A stretch of DNA of 64,000 nucleotides from Pochonia chlamydosporia 170 (Eukaryota; Ascomycota; Sordariomycetes; Hypocreales; Clavicipitaceae). Positions 11,577 to 23,514 of this stretch are shown piece by piece. Under the pieces are notes generated by a model. It did no database searches and was not told where the DNA came from. It saw nothing but the letters and a program-made list of their open reading frames with translations. The stretch's first letter is position 1, and each line of letters begins with the position of its first letter. The stretch spans positions 186,001-250,000 of the forward strand of contig NW_019154046.1 in the NCBI RefSeq assembly GCF_001653235.2. Direction: 5' to 3'. Made by a program: the position numbers and the translations under genes.

Positions 11577-14034
11577 CTATGCCAGAACCTCTTCGCTCTC
11601 TTCCAAAACATCCTCTACAATCTCTTCGATGACCTGGTCCTGGTCCGCACCACTGGCCCCCATAGCCTTGGTCTTGGCCTCCAGCATAGCAGCGTGAGGA
11701 TCCTGTGGTAAGCCAAGCGCAGAGCGCTCCTCGTAAATCTCCTCTTCGACATCGGCGCGCCAAGCGTACCATTCCTCCAACATAGCTCGTCGGGCCTCGA
11801 CCACGGCCAAATCAGCAGAAGCACCACGGTCGGCATCTTCCTGTTCGAACACACGGCTGTACTCTCGCAGGTTTTTGCGGACCTGCTTCTGCTCCTCCTT
11901 GGTCAACAAGCTAGCAGGTCTTGGTCGCCACTGGAACTGCTTGAATTTGTCGATGGGTTCTTCCCGCAGAGCCTCACCCTTGAAGTCATAAATGTGGTAT
12001 CCGTTTTCCATCTACAAGCAAAACAGTTAGCTTCATGTTCATAGATATACTGTGGTCCGTCGAGCATTCACACGATAGTAAGAGACTTCAAAAGAAACGA
12101 AAAAAGGTAAAACTCACAGCATGCTTCCAGACTGATGCCCAGGTGGCAACATATCGTCCTGACGGATCCCACTCAACATCGGTTACACCGTAGTGATCAG
12201 CAGTGTTCATCAATTGCAGGTTGGCAGTCATGTCCTTGTCTGATTCGGGCTTATCACCCTCAAAGTCCAGGTCAAAGAAATCGAGGTCGGAGCTCTGCTG
12301 ATTGTGGATTGTGGCAATGACAACGAATCGTCCCCGCGGTGACCAATAGATGGCGTTGCTGTTCTTCTTGTCCAGTGTTCTAAGGTGCTTGAAGTTGCCC
12401 GCAATAGGTCCCTTGACCTTTTCGGGGCAGAAGAAGGAGACGGCCGTCTTGGGTGGAACAGCAGTGACGCCGACTGGCTCGGTGGTGGTGATGATCGCGA
12501 ACCTGTCACCCTTGGGCTCCCAAGCAAAGTTGATGACGGTGTCCTTGATGGTATCGACAACCTCGACAGGGACGCCCTTCTCCTTAACTCGGAAAATCTC
12601 CAGTGTCGTGGCTTGCGATTTCTTTGATTTGGAGTGTCGGTCGACCTTGACGCAAAGATAGGCAGCCTCCGATTGCCAGTGCAGCTTAGCGTCACTAACG
12701 CTGAAGAGATTGAGCGATCGGACAATTTCCTTGGAAGGGATGCTCATCAAGCCGACCTTGGCGGGATTGCTGCCAATTTCGGGAGTCCAGAAGCAGAAAA
12801 GCTGCTCGTAGCTCTTGACACCTTCTCTCTGCACAGTAGCGGGAGCCCAGTCAAAGTCCATGACGCCTTCGATCTTGATGCTCGTCTTGTCTAGCAGATT
12901 CATGCGTGGCAGTTCATAGACAGAGATGGACTGGCCTTGCGTCAACCGGGCCACATACTTGTCGTCTGCGGACCACTTGAAGGCCGGCCATTGCAACTTT
13001 GGCGGAGGCTTGCCCTCCTCGCCCTTCGGCAAGTCCAGGTTGGCGAAAGAACGCAAGGGAGCGCCAGTAGCGATATCCCAAATAACGTAATTCTTGCCAT
13101 CATCATCGATGGAGAGTGCAGGGTGGCCAGTCTCGGGGATGGAAATTGGTCGGTTAGACCAAGTAACCAAATACCTCTCAGTTGGGGAGAAGGCGACGAG
13201 ATTGACGTAGGGGTGGGCAAATCGAGCTTGTCGGGACCATGATTGACCGCCCCAGAGCTGAACGCCTTGGGCGTGGATTGAAGTCAGATATGTGCCGAGC
13301 GGCGACCACTGCAAGAAAGTCTCGGTCCAGTGTAGTCGGTCAACGATGTTTTCAGGCTGATCCTTCTCGTTGTTCCAAAACACGCCCACAGTGTCTCCGC
13401 GATACATAACGAATTGGTCGCGTCCTCGGCCAGAGGGGTCCTTCATGAACCACCGCAAATGCTCCTTCTCGGTAAACTCGTCAATGTGAGGAGGTGTATA
13501 TTTTTCGTCAACTCTGCCCTCGCCACCATACCGCTCGATGTCGGTTAATTTATTCACACGCATAGTGTGCTTCTTGTCAAGGGGAACCAGGTCCAGCTGT
13601 CTCGTGGCAGCAGCGGCTTCGGCAGGTGAAGAATACTCAACAAATGCAAAGCTAAGGGTACCATGGTTAGCTAAAAAAAAAAAAAAATCGTTGTTGTCGC
13701 TCCAAATGAAAGCAGTTTACATGGTCAATGCTACGAGTGCAATATCGAACGCAGCAACTAACCTCATAGAATATCCATCATCGCCCATGGGCATATAGAC
13801 TAAATCCTCTCTCGTCCTTCCAACAGTGTTAAGCTTCTTCAACAAAAATTTGAGCAGCTTCGGTTTCTGGTCCTCCGTGACCTTGGGGAGGCCGTCGACT
13901 ACAACAAAGGCGTCATAGCCCTGCTCCAACGAAACCTCGAACTTCTCGCGAAGATCCGAGATGTCAATATCATCCTCATTAAACTCGTCGTCGTCGAGGT
14001 CGGCCTCGCGCAAGTGGTCGAAGGACGGAGCCAT
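11577..14034 (-). CDS. PRT1: Translation initiation factor eIF3 subunit b (Prt1)
   Basis: Exons 14034-13763, 13651-12118 and 12011-11577 encode about 746 residues, matching the fungal family length. Introns are 13652-13762 (GTTAGT to TTAG, containing a 13-15-base A run on the plus strand) and 12012-12117 (GTGAGT to GTAG). The acidic N-terminus leads into an RRM (about 37-125, [10 protein letters not shown] and FAFVEYSS) that binds eIF3a/eIF3j in yeast. A nine-bladed WD-like propeller follows, then the C-terminal helix region with LENGY-like [12 protein letters not shown] and a long charged segment. eIF3b scaffolds the eIF3 complex on the 40S subunit. It is divergent from CCT2 across a shared 0.6 kb promoter region. 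Confidence 0.96.
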
Positions 14035-14628
14035 GATGGCGAGTTTCCTCTACACAGGGAGGGGTGGAAAAAGTGCCCCGCTTAGGCGACAGCAAAATCT
14101 TGTGTGCGAAGACGACTTGGTGGTGCGTCCGGTTCGGCGTCTCGAGAAGAGGTATTTGTTGTTGATTTGGTGCAAGGAATTTTGATCACCGTCACGGGCC
14201 TCGGTACGTTGCGAGTGCAGCGTGTAGCGGTTGACCTGGGGCTGGGATGGGCAAATCCTCGAGGAGGGTCTCTCTCTCACAGCCTTCACAAATTTGGTGT
14301 TCTTCAGTTTCCACAAAGTGTGCGGCGGAGAAGCGATAATCCTTTGCCGCGAACGCGAATTTGCAGCACGAGGGGCAAGTCACGTGGGAGGGAGATGACG
14401 GATGGTGGGGTTGTTGAGTTTGCTGTTGGAAGCAGCAGGCAGACGGTGGAACAGACACGACCAAACGGCAGCAAGGATATTGTGCCTGTGTGTGCAGGAA
14501 TTAGGGGAGCTCCAAAAAAGAGGCTGCCTCAAAGTGTGGAAAGCGGTCACGAACGAACCTCAACCACGACAACATCGACTATCAGGCCCTTTGACTTGAA
14601 CTTTTGTTCCACCGCCAAATAGCCTGTC
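14035..14628. promoter_or_regulatory. Shared divergent promoter of eIF3b and CCT2
   Basis: Start codons of eIF3b (14034, -) and CCT2 (14629, +) are 594 bases apart with no gene between. Both encode abundant growth-linked machinery, so coordinated control is plausible. A CACGTG box sits near 14381-14387 (tcacgtggg). No TATA box is obvious, as is common for housekeeping genes. Confidence 0.55.
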
Positions 14629-16487
14629 ATGGTACGTATACGTATAATGCTGCCAACTTTGCCGGACCTAATTACTGCCAAACACTACTTGTCAAAACAC
14701 AGCTAACCCGTTCTTCGCACCCCCGCCATACAGTCTTTCCAGCCAACGCAGATTTTCGAAGAGGGCACCACAGAGGAGAAAGGCGAGAATGCGCGTCTCG
14801 CCGCCTTTGTTGGTGCCATTGCTGTTGGCGACCTGGTGAAGAGCACCTTGGGTCCCAAGGGAATGGACAAGATCTTGCAATCAGCGTAAGTTGGAACTAT
14901 GCCAACAACCCCCACCTTCAGGTTCCCCTTCCCACAGTCACAGATCTTCTAACGGGGTCGGCGTTGATGCAGTTCCACTGGCGATATTATGGTCACCAAC
15001 GATGGCGCTACTATTCTCAAGTCGATAGCTCTTGACAATGCCGCTGCCAAGGTGCTAGTAAACATCTCCAAGGTCCAAGACGACGAAGTCGGTGACGGTA
15101 CCACCTCGGTGGCTGTTTTGGCCGCTGAGCTACTTCGAGAAGCCGAGAAGCTGGTCGACAAGAAGATTCACCCCCAGACCATCATTGAAGGCTACCGGAT
15201 AGCCAGTCAGGCTGCCTTGAAAGCTCTCGAGGAATCAGCCGTTGACCACAGCAAGAGCCCCGAGGCTTTCCGTAAAGACCTTCTTTCCATCGCACGAACG
15301 ACCCTGAGTTCCAAAGTCCTGGCTCAAGATAGAGATCACTTCGCCACCCTTGCTTGCGATGCTGTCCTACGACTGAAGAAGTCGTCCGATCTCAGCCACA
15401 TCCAGATTATCAAGAAGGCTGGTGGCAAGCTCAGCGAGTCATACCTTGACGAGGGCTTCATTCTGGATAAGAAGATTGGTGTTAACCAGCCCAAGCGGTT
15501 AGAAAAGGCCAAGATTTTGGTAGCCAACACATCTATGGATACCGACAAGGTCAAGATCTTTGGAGCTAGAATGAAGGTCGGCGCCACCAGCAAGCTTGCC
15601 GAGCTAGAGAAGGCTGAGAAAGACAAGATGAAGGCCAAGGTCGACAAGATCAAGGCTCACGGTATCAATTGCTTCATCAACCGCCAGCTCATCTACAACT
15701 GGCCGGAGCAACTGTTTACTGACGCCGGCATCATGTCCATTGAGCACGCCGACTTCGATGGCATCGAGCGTCTGGCGCTTGTCACTGGTGGTGAGATTGC
15801 GTCGACCTTTGATCATCCGGAGCAGGTCAAACTGGGGCAGTGTGACTTGATTGAGGAGGTCATCATTGGCGAGGATACTCTGATCAAGTTCTCTGGTGTG
15901 TCTGCTGGAGAGGCATGCACCATTGTCCTGCGAGGTGCCACTGAGCAGCTGTTGGATGAGGCCGAGCGCAGTCTGCATGATGCTCTGGCCGTCTTGTCAC
16001 AGACTGTCATCGAACCTAGAACGACATTGGGAGGCGGATGCGCTGAGATGGTTATGGCCAAGGCTGTTGATGGTGCTGCTACTCGCGTTGAAGGCAAGAA
16101 GCAATTAGCTGTTTCCAGCTTCGCCATCGCATTGCGACAGCTTCCTACCATCCTTGCAGACAACGCTGGTCTCGATTCAGGCGATCTTGTTTCAAGGTTG
16201 CGAAAGCACATTTACGACGGTCTTTCTACGTATGGTCTGGACCTTTTGACTCCTGGCGGTGGTGTTGCCGACATGCGAGACCTTGGCGTTATTGAGAGCT
16301 ACAAGTTGAAGCGAGCGGTTGTGTCGTCAGCCAGTGAAGCGGCCGAGGTAAGCATTCATAGTGATTTATCTCACGATGATTTCGCCCACAGACATCGGTA
16401 TAGAAGCTAACCAACCCATTTTTGCAGCTTCTCCTTCGAGTAGACGACATTATTCGAGCTGCGCCTCGACGGCGGGAGCGCATGTAA
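14629..16487 (+). CDS. CCT2: T-complex chaperonin subunit beta (CCT2)
   Basis: Exons 14629-14631, 14734-14885, 14973-16347 and 16428-16487 encode about 529 residues, the usual CCT-beta length. The first coding exon is just ATG, followed at once by GTACGT. The protein then runs [11 protein letters not shown], matching the conserved family N-terminus. Introns are 102, 87 and 80 nt; the last has CTAAC 17 nt before its AG. Group II chaperonin signatures are visible: [28 protein letters not shown] and, near the C-terminus, GGGVADM. The family forms the eight-membered cytosolic TRiC ring that folds actin, tubulin and WD proteins. The final exon ends in an Arg-rich tail. There is no alternative ATG between the intron and GMDK, which supports the one-codon exon. 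Confidence 0.94.
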
Positions 16488-19400
16488 AATGCAGAGTTGA
16501 CGGCAATTTGGAGTACAGTAGATATGGAATAGATGGGGATTCATGAATGCAAAAAGTAAAAAGTTCAAACAAACCCTGTAATGATACCATAGAGATCATA
16601 AAAAGATGATTCGTAGTTGGTAGGCATTGGTGGCACCGAGCATCAAATGCATATCAGACGTATGGTCGTCGATCTTCTCTCCATCTACGCCCGTCCCAGC
16701 CGTGTCTGCGTCGTGTCAAATTTAGTTGTCCCGCCTTTGTCTTTGGCCCAAGGTTTGATGATGGACACAATTTACATACACAGCAAGTTGCGATGTATGG
16801 TCATGGCAGTCAAGACAGCCAACAGATGCCGACACAAGCCCCTGCGGTCCTGGGCCGTGAATGAAGCCAATCGAAGCACATTTGATGTCGATCACTGTTA
16901 TAAAGATGGCACCTGTAGGCCTCCAGTCTGGCTTCCGTTGATAGTCTTCTCTTGCTAGAACTTCTCCAAACGGCCAGAGCCAACAGTCTTGAATCCCTGT
17001 CCTGGTCCCCGCCATCAATCATATCGACCTACACAGATGAAATGGTTCCCCATTGATTTACTAATTTAAGTTCCCAAGTTGAAAGTCCTAATTTTATACC
17101 ATCTCCCTGCATCGCAAGGTGAAGCTGCTTATCAATATTGCGTGACTTGACTGTTCTGCGCCTGTGTCTGTGCCTGTGCCACAGACAGGTCATGGAGACT
17201 GGCAAGCATTTTGAGCGGCCCAATATTAAGGGGATCTCAGTGGAAATAACGTGGATTTCATGCGGCGCATGGCAACGGAGATGGCTGACTTTCCTTGCTC
17301 GAAGGCTGCTTGTGTAATTTCGTTGCAACTTTATTCCCTGTTTGGTGTCAACACTGTCTCCGATGGGATTTCCGTGTTGTCGCAAAGTGGCTATCAGTGA
17401 ATGAGAATTTGCTTTTCTGTTCCAATTCTTCTTTCCTTTGTTTTTTTAATTCCTATTTTCGGCATGAGTGATGGAGACAGTTCACAGGGTAATGTGCATT
17501 TGTGTTCGGATACATGATTTTGTCATCTTCATCTCTTTATCAGCTTGTTTGCAGCCTGTCCGCATAGTCCAGAGAGCTGCACTTGGTTTTGTTTTTACGA
17601 GTCAACCACAATGCCCTGGATGCGGTTCCTAAACTATAAATCTGGATACTACTGACCATAATCAAGACACCCATAACACCAGTCGTAATGATCTCGCAAT
17701 TATGCATATAGTAAAATACCATGTGCAAGCTTACCAACATGGGCGGGGCTGTCTCTCTCTCCCTTGGCCTGTGATGGACATGGTCTTTGTTTACAGTGTC
17801 ATCGGTCCGGTCCTGGATTTCCTTGGTTTGCGGCCGCTCCGGAACACCCATGTCTTATGAATTGCATGTTCCTTGACAAGTGAGAGGGAGCTAAGCCACC
17901 TGTGGAACTTCTCAACAGTCTGGTGGAAGCTGACTTGGGCACACAGTGATGTTCGTCTCCCTCACTCTGCTTCAGAACCCCCTGGTTCAATATTCACTGC
18001 CCCTGAAGAAGGACCGTCAATGGGGTCAGTTCATGGTGAGACGGAGCATGCCGCGCCTGCTAATAAAAAAACTGCCAGACACACTTGGTCTGCATCAGCC
18101 AGGCTTGCCTTGCTGGCTGATGGTGGGACTGGCGTTCAAGAAACGGCTGGGGTCAAATTTGTTTGTGCGGGCTTTTGCATTGCGCCAATTCCGGGTTTCT
18201 TCTCCAGGAAGGGAAGACGACAGGAAGCATGAACACCTCGCTTGAATTCCGTTGGCAGGCTGTGTGCATCAGCATATCTAGGTATTTAGGGTGTAACCTC
18301 GCGTGCAGTTGGCTATGTAATGCGTATTGACGTATCTGTGACCTGGAAGAAGGATATTCGCAGACAGTTGGTTCTATATTGGGTTGGGTTATGGCGATGG
18401 CAGATGTCGCGCAACGCTCCTAGGAGGTTTGCCTGCCATCAATCATCTCAAGGCGCTGCATTGCTGCATGGCGAGAAAATTTAACGTGCAGTTGAGCTCG
18501 TAACGGCAAAACCTTGAGCGAGAGATGGCAAGCAGTCAAGCAATTCAACATTCTTATTTTGTAGATGCATAGTTGAGTTGTGCGAAGAGTCTCCACTGCC
18601 TTGATATCGTGCTTGCGTGCTAACCGTCGGCAAGGATGGTGTGTCCAACTTGTTCCAACTCAACGAGTGTGTGGATGTTTGTCGACGGGTAGGAATTCGT
18701 TCTGCTGGTTCTTCATCTCTGTGTCTGTATGCCCAGTGCTGTATGGAGCCGTGCTGGCTCTAATCATCAGTTGCACTTGTCGGGTACAGTACCGTTCAGG
18801 TGCTGTCTGGCAAGCATCCATGGCAGTCTTGGGCTTGCACTGACCGGCTGGCAGATGGGAATGAACCCTGGCTGGCGTTGGCTTTCCTGTTCCTTGCTCG
18901 AGGAGCAGACGTGAATGTGGATGCGGATGCATGTGTGGATGTGGATGGTGCGGGTCAGTCGTTGCAACCCGGCTTTGGTTTGGGCCCGTCCAGAGTGTTG
19001 GTCCTTGCTGGGAAGCAGCAAGCAGCAAGCTAGGGAGGTATCACGGCCCATCCTTGTGCATCGGCGGCCATCAAGAATTCTGACTGGCTGAAGGGATATG
19101 CTCGATTTGATTTGGCTTTTGGGCTAAAGCAACAAGTCAAGCCAAGGCACGAAAGCGCACACCACCCACTTGGGGCTCACTGGGGCTTACTGAGCAGGAT
19201 TGGAGCATTTTGGAGCATTGGAGCACCGCATCGAGCCAAAAGAGGAGCCACAGATTGACCCAAATCGACCAGTCTCTATCAGAGCGGCGGAAGAATGCTG
19301 GTTGGATGAATTTGATGGATTGGAGCACTTGAGGGCGGGCGGCGACAGGCAAAAGAAGTCTGGTTGAGGAGAGTTGCTCGAGATGCTTGTTGGCTCAGTT

Positions 19401-20279
19401 GGCAGATTGGCAGATTAGCTTGGCCCATCCATCCATCCACCCATTCATCCAATTGATCCATTCTGTCTCCCTCTCGTCATCGACTTTTTCTTTGATCCTT
19501 GACTTTGCACTTTGCTCATCTTGCATTCTTGTTCTTGTTTTCACTCGACACTGTCCATCGATCGATTGATTGATCGACTTCTCCCGGCTCTTCTCTCGTT
19601 AGCAGCCACTTGACTCTCTCCGCCCATTCGTTCAACCCTCAACCACTTCCTTCGTTTTTAGTTCTTCTATTTTGCCCATATTATTCCATACTTGACGATA
19701 AACTCGCTCGCTTTCTGTCCTTCTTTTTCGATTTATTGTTTATTCATTCGGCTCATTCTATTTTATTCTCATGATACAACATCGTCAAGGGGCACATCTG
19801 AATCGTTGGTGACCGTTTTCTGACACGCCGTTGCCGCCCCCGTGACCCTCGTGCGCAATCCGTTGTCCCAGAAATCAGACAGACCAGACTACTTGCCGAA
19901 ACCTACTTGACCCCTTTCCCCGCGTCGACGGCCTCAGAAACTTTCTTGGGACCCGACGCATTTCATAGAATCTACGACTGTCACGATTGATTAAGGAGGG
20001 CCTGTTCGGTCTTTTTGATCACCGCGAGTCCTTGCGGCTGGACTGGACTGGATAGGACTGGACTCCTGGCCACCGCGAAAAGGCCTGACATCCGATCGTC
20101 CAAACTCCGAGACACCACCCGCAAACCGAGGAAACAAGCAAACAAACACGTCGAAACTCCCATCTTCAATAATAGTTTCAACTCCTGTTTCTTGGAGCCT
20201 TGCATCTCCGGCTCTGCCTCCCACATCCAAATCAACTCCCTTGCATTCAGTCACCGCCTCCGACATCTGACATGCAGCC
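16488..20279. other. Long spacer and promoter of the TBC gene
   Basis: About 3.8 kb with no supportable gene. CCAGAC/GTCTGG copies occur at 16926, 17918, 18075, 19358 and 19884, and GTACAGTAC at 18784-18792. The 19.4-20.0 kb part is strongly C/T-rich and is probably a long 5' leader and promoter. A GGACT-type repeat lies at about 20037-20064. Confidence 0.5.
19425..19450. repeat. Imperfect CCAT/CATC microsatellite
   Basis: Tandem CCAT units with two interruptions lie in the pyrimidine-rich zone about 830 bases upstream of the TBC-gene ATG. Confidence 0.8.
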
Positions 20280-22485
20280 ATGATGCGCGAACAGGTTGTT
20301 GGCAACATTCTTCCGAGCCCTGGATCTCCCCCCGGAATGACTACATCCAAAAGCTCAAAATCATCCTCCTTCCAGTCGCTTAATAGTGATGACGGCAGCG
20401 TCCTGGCCGACGTTGGCCACTTCGAAGACATTGGCCTGGACGATGACAATGTCACCCTCAAAGTCAATGTTCGCCCAGGACCAACGCCATTGACCACCTC
20501 GATTGGGCGCAATTTGGCAGGCGGAAAACGGCCACCGGGCCCAAAACCGCGCCGGTCGTTTCCAAACCTCCAAACAAACGTCTACGCAGCTAATCCCCGA
20601 AGCACAAGCCTCGCCGGCCTCACGGATCCGCGCTCGCTCTCCTTAAATCGAGGACATTCTACAACATCTTTACTTGTGTCCCAAAGAAATCGCAGCACCA
20701 GTCCCGGTTTATCTCTGAACCCCAGGGACGTCAACCTGCCGTCAAAGCCGCAGCCCAGACCCCGGAGGGGAAGCTGGCAGGCGAGCCGTGAGCGCAAGAG
20801 CTTGCAAGAGCTTGAACATGAGTGTGATGAGGACGATGGCGATGACATTCCCGATGGCGTGGTCCTTGAAAACGTTCCCATTTCTCCCCGCCCTGCTCAC
20901 GAGCGCCCCCCAAGTCGAGCTCCGTCAGTTTCACCGTCACCAGACCGTGCTCCCAAAGAACGGGTACGAAGCGTTGGGAATGGCACACCAGCCGTTGCTC
21001 AAGCACAGGGGTCGCTGCGCTCTCCATCGTGGAAAGCGGATGCCACCGACAAAGCGCCTCCAAGCCCTCTTAAACTACGCGCCAATAGCTGGAATCTGGC
21101 TCTCGCAGAATTGAATGCTGAATCCAAAGCCTTGACCGAGAAGTTGGAGGAGCATGCGGACGAGCTGTATGACCGATTCAGCAGGCGGCCTTCTGGATCA
21201 GCCAGACCCAACACCTGGGACTCCAGCCAGTTGCCTTACGATCATGTGTACGACAAAAAGGAACGAGTCAAGTCGTCAACACCCGAGTTACCTCCGTTAC
21301 GTAGAACAAACATCATGGTCGATCCTCTACCTATTTCCAAAGAGAAGGAAGCTGTTCTCAGCCGGACACGACCGTCCTGGCTGCCACCCAAGGATCCAGC
21401 CGAAGAGCGCCGTCACCTCAAGCAGTATCAGAAAATGATGGCCGCCAGTGCCAAGGCAGATGAGAGACGTGAAGCCGCGCGACGTTCTAGAACAGAGTCC
21501 CGGGACAACACCGCTGACAATCTTATGCATATCTGGGAAGGCGATATTATCCCACGGTGGAATGATGCCATACGCGAGAGACGAACGAGGGACATGTGGT
21601 GGCGGGGAGTTGCTCCCAGAAGTCGTGGTCTCGTTTGGGCTCGTGCCATTGGCAATGAGCTTGGTCTGACGGAAGCTACTTTTCGGACGGCTTTGGCACG
21701 AGCCCAGGATTTGGAAGAGCGTGTTCGGACCGACCGGGCGGATGCTGAAGATACCAGACGAGCCAAATGGTTTGAGCACATTCGCAAAGATGCAAGCAAT
21801 AAGACCTGGAAAGACCTCAAGATCTTTGAGATCACCGGACCGCTACACCAGTCGTTGGTGGATGTGCTCAGTGCATACGCCATGTACAGGAATGACATTG
21901 GTTACGTGTCTGGGTGTAATGTACGGAGCCTTCTGCAGCCACTCTGTATATGTTTTGTTTTGTCACTAACACTCTTTGTAGACCATTGCAGCATTGCTCC
22001 TTTTAAACCTCCCGAATGCCGAATCAGCTTTTGTTGCGCTTGCCAACGTATTGAACCGACCTCTACCTCTATCATTCTTCACCGCCGACGAGACAGCACA
22101 AGCCTCTGCCTATAATCTGGCTTTACAGACACTTGGCCACAAATCGCGACCGCTTCATGAACATTTGACCAAAATTGTGCAGGATCTGACGCCGGAGCTT
22201 TACTTGGCCGACATGTTCCTCAGCATGTTCACTGGCAATCTTGCTATTGACGAAGCAGCACGCTTATGGGATGTGTATGTGTTTGAGGGCGATGCCTTAC
22301 TGGTTCGAGCCGCCGTGGCGCTGTTGCTCTCTCGTGAAATGGCCCTTCTTGGGAGCAAGACTTCTGAAGAGGTCGTGGCTGTTATGGCACGGGTAAACTC
22401 GAGTCCTGGATCAGCACGGGCTGTAGGTGAAGTTGGAGCCGAGGACCGATTCATGGCAGCAGTCCGTGACGCTGGAAAGGCTTGA
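20280..22485 (+). CDS. TBC-domain protein, Rab-GAP-like, with altered catalytic fingers
   Basis: Exons 20280-21920 and 21982-22485 (intron 61 nt, GTACGG to TGTAG, CACTAAC branch site) encode about 714 residues. The first 380 residues are low-complexity, Ser/Pro/Arg-rich and probably disordered. A TBC fold follows (about 430-700): WWRGVAPRSRGLVW, then DVLSAYAMYRNDIGYVSGCN, then LYLADMFLSMF and DVYVFEGDALLVRAAVALL. TBC proteins normally supply an Arg finger (IxxDxxR) and a Gln finger (YxQ) to Rab GTPases. Here the first reads IRKDASNK (501-508) and the second YVS (542-544), so neither catalytic residue is visible. A Rab-binding or scaffold role is therefore as likely as GAP activity. The ATG pair at 20280 follows a purine-rich context. 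Confidence 0.88.
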
Positions 22486-23514
22486 TCGATTTTCGCCAGC
22501 CACTTTTTGACACCGGAACGGAGAACCTTTGCCACCATTTATGTACGACATATGGATCACCTTATATACTGGGGCGACATTTGTTTTTATTTGATTTTAA
22601 AGCGGCTTTATGTATATCAAGATATAGACGGAAGGGACACGTGCAATTGGAGCCGTGTTGAGGCGTTGTCACTTATTGGGCTCATGTGAGCGAAATGAAA
22701 GAAAGAGGAGGAAACCGGCCTCTGCTGAGGCTTGTTCATACGCAGCTGGCCCTCGAGGACCTGGCCACACACCATTTTGCTGCCCAAACGGTGCAGTAGT
22801 ACCGAGCGATGAAGGATATTTGGCTCAGGATGCTGTGGAATGCTGAAATTGGACTCATTGGATTGATCGTTGGACTCGGGCGTGTTTTCTAGATAGGCGG
22901 CGAGTCTGGGTACATAATTTTTATTCTTGGTGGATATGGTGAGGTATATCCAACTAGACGGGATTTGGAAACCCGTTGGATTACATGATGCCTTAATTTT
23001 TATTACTTATTATGACGAGATTATTTTCAAAAAGGTGATGCATTTGTGAAAAGTACTTGAGTTGCAGAGGGCAGGTGAAGGTAAACATTGGATGATGGCG
23101 CTTGTATCAGGGCAATGCTTCGCCCCGTATTGCATATCTTGTGTGCCAAAATGATTCAACAGAGATTTCTTCAGCACGCTGTACGTTTGGGAATAGTCAA
23201 CGAATCTGACTTATAAAGAGCGCTCAACAACATGCACACAGCATAGAGCCACTTGACAAGTTAGTCACTGAAGTCCAGCCATAAAAGCAAAAGCTCTAAC
23301 CCAGCTTGCACGATCATTGATTGGGTATCACGTGATGAGAGGCGCGACAACACCAGGCTGGGCGACAAAAACATTGCACACGGTTTTTGTCACGTCGGGA
23401 GTCTGTCTCCATTGCCACTTACATCCAACTTACACGCATCGTACACATTTGTTGCCAACTCAATTGAAACAATACACGGCCCAAACAAGTCCACGCTTCA
23501 CGCTTCGGCCAGAG
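22486..23514. other. Spacer between the TBC gene and the transposase-derived gene
   Basis: About 1 kb holding the TBC-gene 3' region and the promoter of the next gene. A CCAGAC reverse complement is at 22904. No terminal inverted repeat of a transposon was recognised. Confidence 0.5.

Noticed and set aside
15813..16211. Minus-strand frame opposite CCT2
   Set aside because: Mirror of the strongly coding CCT2 frame.
19425..19450. Possible CRISPR-like or satellite array
   Set aside because: It is only a short 4-base microsatellite; no spaced repeats of array type were seen anywhere in the window.
23317..23514. 66-residue N-terminal extension of the transposase-derived protein
   Set aside because: Recognisable sequence begins at the ATG at 23515; the extension reads like leader sequence.
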